Shown in pieces: positions 23,074 through 30,246 of a stretch of 64,000 nucleotides of DNA; position 1 is the first letter of the stretch; every line of letters starts with the position of its first letter. The stretch comes from Bog-159 sp963709155 (GTDB lineage Bacteria > Acidobacteriota > Terriglobia > Bryobacterales > Bryobacteraceae), in assembly GCA_963709155.1 (NCBI GenBank), contig CAVPVD010000005.1:620001-684000 (forward strand), given 5' to 3'. A program made the translations under genes and the position numbers. The notes under the pieces were generated by a model. That model was given only the letters and a program-made list of their open reading frames with translations. It was not told the DNA's origin and searched no databases.

Positions 23074-23924
23074 CGGCTGGAATTCTTCGTTAACTCCAGT
23101 TGGCCCGAATCCACCGTTTCCCCGGTGCGCGATATCACCTGGAAATAGAACTGGTCTCCATCAATCTCCACCAGCGCGAACGTCCGGTCCGTATCGAAGC
23201 CTTTAGCGGTCTCCGCGGCCGCCCGCAGGTCGTGAAACCGCAACTGTCCGGAGTTTCCCAGGACAAAATAGTAAATGCCGTTCTGCGGCTTGAGTCGCTC
23301 ATACACGTGCTCGTGTCCGGCGAACACCACGCTCACCCCGTGGGCCGCAAACACCGGCTCGAGCAGTTTTCGCAAATCGGTGTTCGGGCCGTGCGCGCGG
23401 GCGTCCGAGTAGAGCGGGTGATGAAAGTAACAGATCTTCCAGGTGGCATGCGAGGCGCTGAGCTGCGACTGGAGCCAGTCCAGTTGATCGGGGTCCATGT
23501 AATTGCTATCGAGGACGAAGAACTCCACATTGCCGCGCTTGAAGTTGTAATAGCGCTTGCCGTCCATGTTGAACGGCTTGTAGAGGCGCTCATTGGTCTC
23601 ATCGTGGTTTCCCAGGCAGGCGTAGAACTTTATGCCGCCGTCCAGCAAGGTTTTGTAAGGGTCTTCGAATTTCCGCTTGAAATCGGCGGCGCTCTTGCCC
23701 CCGTAAATGTTATCCCCCAGCATGATGACAAACTCGAAGGGAAAGCGGTCGTGGATGGCCGTCATCTCCGCGGCGATTTCATACTGGGCTTTTTCGCCGG
23801 TTCCGCTGTCTCCGATCACGGCAAAACGAACGGAATTCGACTTCAACGGCAGAGTCAGCTCGGGGGCATCGGCGGAGAACAGGCTGGCCACGAGGGCGAA
23901 AAGCAGCAGAGTTGTGCGGCGCAT
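22941..23924 (-). CDS. Secreted calcineurin-like metallophosphoesterase
   Basis: A 327-residue protein with signal peptide (MRRTTLLLFALVASLFSADA) and the full two-metal phosphoesterase motif set: FAVIGDSGTG (DxH variant, GDSG), MLGDNIYGG (GDxxY), CLGNHDETN (GNHD), YFHHPLYSD and VFAGHEHVYER (GHxH). It resembles purple-acid-phosphatase/Ser-Thr phosphatase-like enzymes; substrate unknown. A much longer frame upstream is rejected in favour of ATG 23924, which carries the signal peptide. It is the third gene of a PLD / secreted protein / phosphoesterase operon (4-nt gaps). The last ~44 codons run into the DUF4123 gene on the other strand and look unlike phosphatase sequence, so the original stop may have been lost. 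Confidence 0.85.
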   Translation of the reverse strand: MRRTTLLLFALVASLFSADAPELTLPLKSNSVRFAVIGDSGTGEKAQYEIAAEMTAIHDRFPFEFVIMLGDNIYGGKSAADFKRKFEDPYKTLLDGGIKFYACLGNHDETNERLYKPFNMDGKRYYNFKRGNVEFFVLDSNYMDPDQLDWLQSQLSASHATWKICYFHHPLYSDARAHGPNTDLRKLLEPVFAAHGVSVVFAGHEHVYERLKPQNGIYYFVLGNSGQLRFHDLRAAAETAKGFDTDRTFALVEIDGDQFYFQVISRTGETVDSGQLELTKNSSRYDFRGVAATGAGASLPSLTRPFESLPSSNRKTTAVLGSSPGTM

Positions 23925-23928
23925 AAGC

Positions 23929-24489
23929 TTAAGGGATGGCATTCGGAATGAAGTCGACCACCAGATTTGCCTCGGTGTCGCGCAGGACCAGGTCGTGTCC
24001 CACCACCCGGTACTCGACTTGCGGCGGAAGCGGCGGCAGGTTGAGCAAAAGCGACGGAGGCGTGGATTGCAAGGGCACCGCGGACGGATAGGTGCTGTCA
24101 ACGCGCAGGGCGCGCAGGTGCACCGGAGCCGCGCTTTCGAAACTCCGGCGGATGCGCGCCGCCTGCGGCCCGCGCATCGTGACGCTCACCAGCCGCCGGA
24201 ACTCCTGCGCGATTTCCGGAGCAAAAATGTTGCCCTGGACGGCGCCTTGACGCGCCGCGCGAATCCTTTCCGCGAGCTGTTGCTCATGTTGTTTAATGGC
24301 TTGCTGCGAGCCGGTGGGCTTCAGGCGATGGATGGCCGACTGCGCGTCTTTGTGTACTTTCACATAATCCGAAACGCGGCGATTGAATTCCTTGAGGACG
24401 GCGGAATCCGGATTCACCACCTCCGGCTGTTGGGCAGCCGCCAGTGGCAGACAGGGCAATAAGAGAACCAACCGCGCCGCGAGCCTCAT
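23929..24489 (-). CDS. Secreted hypothetical protein (186 aa)
   Basis: Signal peptide RLAARLVLLLPCLPLAAAQQ, then a helical part (VLKEFNRRVSDYVKVHKDAQ, QAIKQHEQQLAERIRAARQG, IAQEFRRLVSVTMRGPQAAR) and a C-terminal segment rich in Pro and Leu (PPSLLLNLPPLPPQVEYRVV, then LRDTEANLVVDFIPNAIP). I have seen this type often in acidobacteria but know no function. The start is coupled to the PLD gene by an ATGA overlap, and the stop is 4 nt before the phosphoesterase start. Confidence 0.7.
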   Translation of the reverse strand: MRLAARLVLLLPCLPLAAAQQPEVVNPDSAVLKEFNRRVSDYVKVHKDAQSAIHRLKPTGSQQAIKQHEQQLAERIRAARQGAVQGNIFAPEIAQEFRRLVSVTMRGPQAARIRRSFESAAPVHLRALRVDSTYPSAVPLQSTPPSLLLNLPPLPPQVEYRVVGHDLVLRDTEANLVVDFIPNAIP

Positions 24490-25583
24490 TGCCCACCTCT
24501 CCCCTCTTCCCCGACGGCCTCCTGGACCATGTCGCTGACCACTTCCTTGACGGCTTCTTTTACCGCACCCTTCACCACCGCCTCGACTTCGTCGGGGTTT
24601 AAATCGACATCGATGGCATTGCCCACGATCTCCTTGACCGCTCCATTCAAGACAGTCGCCACATCGGGTAGTTCCCGGGTTACGATTTTCGCGACGCGCT
24701 TGGCCACTTTGGCCGCCGGCGCTTCATCCTGGCTCTGCACCGCGGCTTGCTCCGCCAGCGCCCAGTCGTCCGCGAATATTTGCGACAGTCTGGCCGCGAT
24801 TTTCGGGTGACGGACGATGATGCCCACTTCCCGCCGCGCATCCAGTTCGAGGGCGCGCAGGCTCTGGCTGCCGACAAACACGAGATTGCCATCGCGCACC
24901 ATGGTGCGCGCGTGCAGCCGAATTGCCGATTTGCGGACTTCCACGCCCGGAATCCCGCGGGTCATGCGGCCAATGACCTTGATATCGACGCCTGCCCGCG
25001 CACGTTCTGCCAGCAGACCGATCATGGCGGAATCGCTGATCTTCGGGTCGTAAATCGTCAAACTCTTTTTCGCGTCTTTGAGATAATCCGAGAGCAGGCG
25101 GCGCGCGTTCACCGGACTGACCACCAGATTCTCGCAGCCCGGCTCGTAGGGTCGCCGCTGCACATCGTCCTCGAAGAGGCGCGCCACCTCTTTCACCAGA
25201 GCCGGGTTCCGTATGATGAGGCCGAAGCTGCGGCTGCGCTCCGCATCCAAATGCGTCCAGTTGAAAGCCAGGAGGTACAGTTCGCGGCCGTCGATCACCA
25301 TCAGCTTGGCGTGGTAACGGACCAGATCGTCCGCTGTGCGGGCTACCGTAACTCCGGAGGCGAGCAGGCGCAATTCAAGCTTTCTCAAATTCTCTTCTCC
25401 CGCCCGATTGGTATGCGCGATCAGCGCGTGCACGGAAACTCCGCGCGTGACTGCGTTCCCCAGCGCCTTTTCGATTTCTTTCTGATCGAAGCGGAAGATC
25501 ATGATTTCGATGGTTTTTGACGCCTCGGCAATCCCTTTGACCAAGGCATGAATTCCATCGTCCGGCTGTACTAGTAGTTTCAT
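24486..25583 (-). CDS. Phospholipase D-superfamily protein with one degenerate HKD site
   Basis: A 365-residue protein starting MKLLVQPDDGIHALVKGIAE at 25583. Two PLD repeats are visible. The first has a canonical HxKxxxxD site (RYHAKLMVIDG, then FNWTHLD). The second reads RLHARTMVRDGNLVFVGSQS, in which the catalytic Lys is replaced by Arg. PLD enzymes need both His of the paired motifs, so activity may survive through H plus R, or the protein may be a nuclease/phospholipase variant. A C-terminal tail of about 90 residues is strongly acidic and helical (VDLNPDEVEAVVKGAVKEAV). No signal peptide. It heads the three-gene operon with the secreted protein and phosphoesterase. Confidence 0.8.
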   Translation of the reverse strand: MKLLVQPDDGIHALVKGIAEASKTIEIMIFRFDQKEIEKALGNAVTRGVSVHALIAHTNRAGEENLRKLELRLLASGVTVARTADDLVRYHAKLMVIDGRELYLLAFNWTHLDAERSRSFGLIIRNPALVKEVARLFEDDVQRRPYEPGCENLVVSPVNARRLLSDYLKDAKKSLTIYDPKISDSAMIGLLAERARAGVDIKVIGRMTRGIPGVEVRKSAIRLHARTMVRDGNLVFVGSQSLRALELDARREVGIIVRHPKIAARLSQIFADDWALAEQAAVQSQDEAPAAKVAKRVAKIVTRELPDVATVLNGAVKEIVGNAIDVDLNPDEVEAVVKGAVKEAVKEVVSDMVQEAVGEEGRGGQ

Positions 25584-25694
25584 CGAGTCACTCGTCGAAG
25601 CAATCCGATCCGTGAGTGCTCCCGCACTCTGGTATCGGTCCTGCTGGTTACCACGTGCAGTTGGAATGCCGTTCCGGAAAGAGAGACCCACGCC

Positions 25695-26711
25695 ATGTAT
25701 GTGAAAAAGAGCCCGTTCACGCATCTGCCATTCGTTGTCATTTTGTTGACGATGTGCCCGATAACCTGCAGCGTTGCCAGGGAGAAGGCGACTGCGGCCG
25801 CCACCATCGCCGCGCCGGAAACCGCGGTCCTGTGGCGCGACCCCGTGGACATCGCCTCCCGCGACCTTTTTTATGGGCCCGGCGGAAAAGAGCACGTACC
25901 GAAGGGCACGTTTACATTCGACAAGGAGGATCTAAAGGGCACCAATCCGAAGTTCGTGGTGCGGGGAGAAGATGGCCAGAAGTGGAAAGTCAAACTCGGC
26001 ATCGAGGCGCGGCCGGAAACGGTGGCCTCCCGAATCGTCTGGGCGGTGGGCTATTACGCCGACGAGGATTACTTTGTCTCCGGCCTGCACGTGAATGATA
26101 TGCCGGAGCACCTACATCGCGGGCAGAAGATGATTGGGCCGGACGGTTCTGTACCGAACGCCCGTCTCAAGAGAGAAGACAAAAAGAAAACTGGAATCTG
26201 GCGGTGGCGCCAGGATCCCTTCACGGGAACGCGCGAGTTGAATGGGCTGAAGGTGCTGATGGCCGTAATCAATAACTGGGACCTTAAAGACGTAAACAAC
26301 GCCGTCTACAAGGACGACGGCCGGGATGTCTATTATGTCAGCGACCTGGGTGCCAGCTTTGGAACGCCGGGGCGCAGTTGGCCTCCGCAGAAGGCGAAGG
26401 GGGATCTGGATTCTTACACGCGGTCCAAATTCATCCGCAGGGTGACTGCTACCACGGTCGATTTTGAAGTACCGGCGCGGCCGAAGTTCGTCTATTGGGT
26501 AGATCCGAAGGGTACCTGGAGCCGCGTTCACTTGGGCTGGATTGGGCGGAATATCCCGCTGGCGGATGCCCGTTGGATGGGACATCTCTTGGCCCGGCTT
26601 TCCGCAAATCAGATCCGCGATGCCTTCCGCGCGGCCGGCTACTCGCCCGAAGAAGCCAACGCATTCGCCACGGTCATGGAGCGTCGCATTGCCGCGCTTA
26701 CGAACCTATAA
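25695..26711 (+). CDS. Secreted protein with atypical-kinase-like motifs
   Basis: A 338-residue protein; N-terminal signal peptide (FVVILLTMCPITCSV). Residues 85-120 (KFVVRGEDGQKWKVKLGIEA, then ETVASRIVWAVGY) have the Lys and Glu spacing of a kinase beta3/helix-C pair. Residues 186-202 (KVLMAVINNWDLKDVNN) look like a catalytic loop with Asp and Asn, and 213-223 (YYVSDLGASFG) like a metal-binding DxG loop. That combination resembles secreted FAM20/CotH-like or HipA/PI4K-like kinases. This is pattern inference; the annotated family would be 'hypothetical'. Stand-alone gene, divergent from PLD, converging with the ABC exporter (14 nt overlap). Confidence 0.6.
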   Translation: MYVKKSPFTHLPFVVILLTMCPITCSVAREKATAAATIAAPETAVLWRDPVDIASRDLFYGPGGKEHVPKGTFTFDKEDLKGTNPKFVVRGEDGQKWKVKLGIEARPETVASRIVWAVGYYADEDYFVSGLHVNDMPEHLHRGQKMIGPDGSVPNARLKREDKKKTGIWRWRQDPFTGTRELNGLKVLMAVINNWDLKDVNNAVYKDDGRDVYYVSDLGASFGTPGRSWPPQKAKGDLDSYTRSKFIRRVTATTVDFEVPARPKFVYWVDPKGTWSRVHLGWIGRNIPLADARWMGHLLARLSANQIRDAFRAAGYSPEEANAFATVMERRIAALTNL

Positions 26712-28617
26712 GACTTTCCGCGCCGCGGAATTGGGTCTCGTAGAGCCGGGCATATAAGCCACCGGCTTTCATCAATTCTTCGTGACGGCCGCGTTCGACA
26801 ATCGTGCCGTTCTCCACCACCAATATGACATCGGCGCGCTGGATCGTCGATAGCCGGTGCGCAATCACGATCGTAGTTTTGCCTTCCATCAAACGGTCCA
26901 AAGCCTCGAACACAAGCTTTTCCGACCCTGCGTCCAGCCCGGAGGTAGGTTCGTCCAGGATCAGAATCGGAGTGTTGCGGATGACCGCCCGGGCGATCGC
27001 GATACGCTGCCGCTGCCCGCCCGAAAGAGTGACGCCCCTTTCCCCGACCAGCGTGTCGTAACCGTCCGGCATTTTCTCGATGAACTCGTGCGCATTCGCC
27101 ATTTCCGCGGCCCTCAGAATTTCCGCACGGCTCGCTCCCGGTTTTCCATAGGCGATGTTGTACCAGATTGGCGCATGGAACAGGATGGTCTCTTGCAGCA
27201 CGAAGCTCATCTGCTGGCGCAGCGACTTCTGAGTGAACCATCGAATATCCCGGCCGTCGATTTTCACCGAGCCGGATTCCAGATCGTAAAAGCGCGGAAT
27301 CAGACTGATGATAGTGGTCTTGCCGGCCCCGGTCGGGCCCACCAGAGCCGCCGTCTGTCCTGGTTCGATGCGGAAGCTCACATTCTGGAGAATCGGCGAT
27401 CCCGCTTCGTAGCTGAACGATACTCCTTCGAAATCGATCCGTCCCCGAAATGGCGGGGCTTGCCTCGCGCCGCGCAGGTCCTGGACCTCATGATGGGTAT
27501 CCAGAATCTCGCGAATGCGCTCGTAGCCGACCGCCGCCTTCGAGTAGCTATCCGTCATCTTGGAGAGGTCCTGCATGGGCTTGTACATCTTTCCGAGGTA
27601 GAAGATGAACAAGATCAGCGTTCCAGCGGAAAGCGTGCCGCCCATTACCATGCGTGCGCCGAACCAAAGGACCATGCTGGTACCCACGGCCACGATGATC
27701 TCAACCAGCGGTGATAGCTTGGCTTTCAGGCCGCGGGCGCGCAGCGCGATTTCCACGCTTTCCAGGCTCTCTTCTTCAAGGCGGTGTTGCTCGTACTCCT
27801 CGCGCGCAAACGCCTTGACGACGCGGATCGAGGTAAGTACTTCCTGGATGGTCGAAACAATCTCGCCTTCCTTTTTTCGCACCGCGCGGGCAGCTTTCTT
27901 GATGCGTCGCGTATAGGAATAGACCACCGCAAACAGCACGGGCGCCACGGAGAGCGCCACCAGGGTGAAGCGCCAGTTGATGTAAAACATCACGCCCACC
28001 ATGCCTACCAGGGTCAGGCTATCGACCAGCGCGCCCAACAATCCAGACGCGATAAAACTCTGAATGGCCGCGATATCGGTAGTCACGCGGCTGATCAGAT
28101 CCCCCGTTTGCTTGTGGTCATGATAGGACAAAGACAGCCGTTGCACATGCGAGTACAGTATGCGGCGCAGATCGTGCATTACCCATTGGCCAACGCTGGT
28201 GGTGAGGTACTTTTCGGTATAGGAGCAAAGCGCCCCCACCACGGCGATTACCAGCGCAGCCAGCGCGGCGAGCTTCAGGATCGATAACGGGTCGGTACCC
28301 ACGATTGACACGATCCGGTCGTTCAGCCAGCCGTGCGCATGCGCGGAGCCGGAGCGCAGCACGTTGTCGAAAACGACCTTCAGCGGCCATGGCTGCAAAA
28401 GATCGGCGCAGCCCTCGCCGATGACCGCACACAAGCCTATCGCCAGGGCCTTCCAGTGCGGCCTCAAGAGATCGCCGATTTTCAATGTATCGAAGACGGG
28501 ACGTCCCGTCTTCGCGCGCGCCGCAACAGTCCCCGTGCCCATCTCGTAACCGATAGCAATCCGGTCACCATCGGTCATGTGCCGCATTGTGAATCCGGCG
28601 ACTGTGGTCCGCCGCAT
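26698..28617 (-). CDS. ABC exporter, fused membrane and ATPase domains (MsbA-type)
   Basis: A 639-residue half-transporter. A six-helix type IV membrane domain covers about 60-340 and includes the MHDLRRILYSHVQRLSLSYH coupling region. The ATPase domain covers about 375-620: Walker A GPTGAGKTT, Q-loop FVLQETILF, signature TLSGGQRQRIAIARA, Walker B ILILDEPTSGLD and switch VIAHRLST. It should act as a homodimer exporting a lipid, lipid-linked glycan or drug; substrate not readable. Start is uncertain: ATGs at 28617, 28584, 28575 and 28542 are all in frame and none has a strong ribosome site. The first ~25 residues are not conserved-looking, so a later start is likely. Confidence 0.88.
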   Translation of the reverse strand: MRRTTVAGFTMRHMTDGDRIAIGYEMGTGTVAARAKTGRPVFDTLKIGDLLRPHWKALAIGLCAVIGEGCADLLQPWPLKVVFDNVLRSGSAHAHGWLNDRIVSIVGTDPLSILKLAALAALVIAVVGALCSYTEKYLTTSVGQWVMHDLRRILYSHVQRLSLSYHDHKQTGDLISRVTTDIAAIQSFIASGLLGALVDSLTLVGMVGVMFYINWRFTLVALSVAPVLFAVVYSYTRRIKKAARAVRKKEGEIVSTIQEVLTSIRVVKAFAREEYEQHRLEEESLESVEIALRARGLKAKLSPLVEIIVAVGTSMVLWFGARMVMGGTLSAGTLILFIFYLGKMYKPMQDLSKMTDSYSKAAVGYERIREILDTHHEVQDLRGARQAPPFRGRIDFEGVSFSYEAGSPILQNVSFRIEPGQTAALVGPTGAGKTTIISLIPRFYDLESGSVKIDGRDIRWFTQKSLRQQMSFVLQETILFHAPIWYNIAYGKPGASRAEILRAAEMANAHEFIEKMPDGYDTLVGERGVTLSGGQRQRIAIARAVIRNTPILILDEPTSGLDAGSEKLVFEALDRLMEGKTTIVIAHRLSTIQRADVILVVENGTIVERGRHEELMKAGGLYARLYETQFRGAESLIGS

Positions 28618-28682
28618 GCTTCATAGAGAATCGTGCAGTGGCTCACGTTTTGCGTCAATCGAGCCGCGAAAAGATTGCTTCT

Positions 28683-29483
28683 ATGGAAAAACGTGCGATT
28701 TCATGGGCCGGTAATATCGCGGCGGGAATGCTGTTCGTCCTGATCGGCACGGAGGGTTCGGTCTACGCGGAAACATTCGGTAAATATGCGCTTGCCGAAA
28801 GCGTAAATGACGCAGGCGACCCACACAACTCGACGACCGCCGCGCCCGGCCCACCGGCTTCCACCAGCCCTACGGACTCTTCGGCCGGCGGCCAGTCCAA
28901 AGTGGAGTCTTCATTGTTTTACTACCTGTACATGACGGGGAAAACGCAAGCCGACTTCAAGCCGCTCACGGCGCGGCAAAAGGCCAACTTCTGGGCCAAG
29001 AGCCTGTTCAGCCCGTTTCAATTCATAGCCGCCGCGTCGTCCGCCGGTATCACGCAGTGGGAGGATGTTCCCAAGGCCTGGGGAGAAGGCGCGGAAGGTT
29101 ACGGCCATCGTTTCGGAAATTATTTCGCAAAACAAACCACCCAGCGAACCTTACGGCTGGGCTTAGAAACGTTGTTGCACGAGGACAACCGCTATTTCAC
29201 GTCCGGTGAACACGGCTTCGGGCACCGCGTCCTCTACGCGCTGGAGAGAAGTATCCTTGCCCGCAAAGACGACGGCACATCCCGCATCTCTCTTTCCCAA
29301 ATCGGCAGTACCGCGGGCGCTTCTTTTGTTTCGCGGTTCTGGCAACCCTCCACCAACAATTCGGCGGGCGATGGCGCAGTCAGCTTTGGCATCGGCATGG
29401 CTACCAATGCCGGTTTAAATGTTCTACGAGAGTTCCTGCCCGACGTAACCAAACATCTATTCCATGGTAGTCAGCCGAACTGA
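28683..29483 (+). CDS. Acidobacterial conserved secreted/outer-envelope protein
   Basis: About 266 residues, signal peptide near ISWAGNIAAGMLFVLIG then a Pro/Ser/Thr-rich linker and a conserved domain: KPLTARQKANFWAKSLFSPF, QFIAAASSAGITQWEDVP, AEGYGHRFGNYFAKQTTQR, LETLLHEDNRYFTSGEHGFG and VLYALERSILARKDDG. I recognise this layout (LTArqKf.l....dP..f..a...ag..q.e......GyGqGaeGYgkR, LLHeDpRYF) as a family very common in Acidobacteriota genomes, without known function, perhaps an outer-membrane beta-barrel. ATG 28683 is preferred to an upstream GTG. Divergent from the ABC exporter. Confidence 0.75.
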   Translation: MEKRAISWAGNIAAGMLFVLIGTEGSVYAETFGKYALAESVNDAGDPHNSTTAAPGPPASTSPTDSSAGGQSKVESSLFYYLYMTGKTQADFKPLTARQKANFWAKSLFSPFQFIAAASSAGITQWEDVPKAWGEGAEGYGHRFGNYFAKQTTQRTLRLGLETLLHEDNRYFTSGEHGFGHRVLYALERSILARKDDGTSRISLSQIGSTAGASFVSRFWQPSTNNSAGDGAVSFGIGMATNAGLNVLREFLPDVTKHLFHGSQPN

Positions 29484-29600
29484 TACGGGCGCACCCGTTC
29501 TACACACCGATTCCGGCTGTGTAACGTTTGCATAGCGCGCAAGGCGTGCAATCGCACTCACTCGGGAATCGGTACTGGGTCAATTTCGTTCTTGTGGGGC
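29484..29600. other. Intergenic gap after the acidobacterial conserved gene
   Basis: Part of the roughly 760-nt non-coding-looking stretch from 29484 to 30246, which contains one REP-like element (29597-29650), one small leftward gene (29653-29907) and otherwise (29908-30246) no convincing gene or RNA. A TATAAT at 30227-30232 just ahead of the GH3 gene has no matching minus-35. Confidence 0.5.
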
Positions 29601-29650
29601 GGGCAATTCTGCCCGCAGCCGGCTTTCAGCCGGCTGCGGCCAAATTGCCC
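29597..29650 (-). repeat. REP-like two-hairpin element, copy 1
   Basis: Read leftward: a perfect 12-bp stem CCGCAGCCGGCT / AGCCGGCTGCGG with loop gaa, then a second hairpin GGGCA-gaat-TGCCC, then GCCCCAC. The same plan (strong hairpin, short hairpin, CCAC end) recurs at 43.6, 45.7, 58.8 and 61.7 kb with different stem sequences. It begins 3 nt past the stop of the small leftward gene and could also end its transcript. Confidence 0.65.
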
Positions 29651-29652
29651 CG

Positions 29653-29907
29653 CTATTCGGGGATCGGCTCGGCCCGCTGCCGAAACCGGCTGCCTGCATC
29701 GGGAAACGGCACACAGTTCTTGCGCCGCACGCCAATCGGGCGATGGAGAATCAATCGTTGGTTCTCCGTCTTCGCAGCCGCCTCGGCCCCGTCCCAGGCC
29801 ACCGGATATTGACGCAGGCATTGCGCACAAATGTATTGGCCATGAATCGGCCACATGGGCCGCGTATGCACTCCCCTGCACCAGCGTCTAGCAATCCACT
29901 CAATCAT
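29653..29907 (-). CDS. Small protein with CxxC motif (84 aa)
   Basis: Starts MIEWIARRWCRGVHTRPMWP at 29907 with GGGGGA 4 nt upstream. The centre HGQYICAQCLRQYPVAWD has a CxxC and matches a pattern I recall from short acidobacterial proteins (H..PMWP.HG.Y.C..C.R.YPV.W). The tail is basic and low complexity. It may bind a metal or be secreted in an unusual way; no signal peptide. Function unknown. Frame extends upstream without starts of better quality. Confidence 0.6.
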   Translation of the reverse strand: MIEWIARRWCRGVHTRPMWPIHGQYICAQCLRQYPVAWDGAEAAAKTENQRLILHRPIGVRRKNCVPFPDAGSRFRQRAEPIPE

Positions 29908-30246
29908 GTTTCCCCCAAGGTTTGTGCGCGAGTACTCCTGGTGAAGGGGCCGGGTGGCACGCTGCAACTTCTCCTCCGCTTTTGAGATCTCCAGGCCAAT
30001 CGCGGACCTCTTTTTCAGTTTGTGCCTATGCGTGCTCCCGCCCCGTCTCCAGACGCAGAGCAAACTTGCAATCTTGGGACCAGATCGGCATCTCCCGCCG
30101 GATGCGCCTAAAACCGGGCTGCGTAACCGTAAACGGAGAACCAAGCCATGCAGGATTCGGCGAGGTGTGCATCCCTTGAACGCAGTACGCCCGCGATCTT
30201 CCGCCCTTCGGGCCTAGTCATCCGATTATAATGGCCGTGAACTCCT

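Noticed and set aside
30227..30232. TATAAT promoter for the GH3 gene
   Set aside because: No minus-35 at 16-18 nt and it is very close to the start; kept only as a remark.
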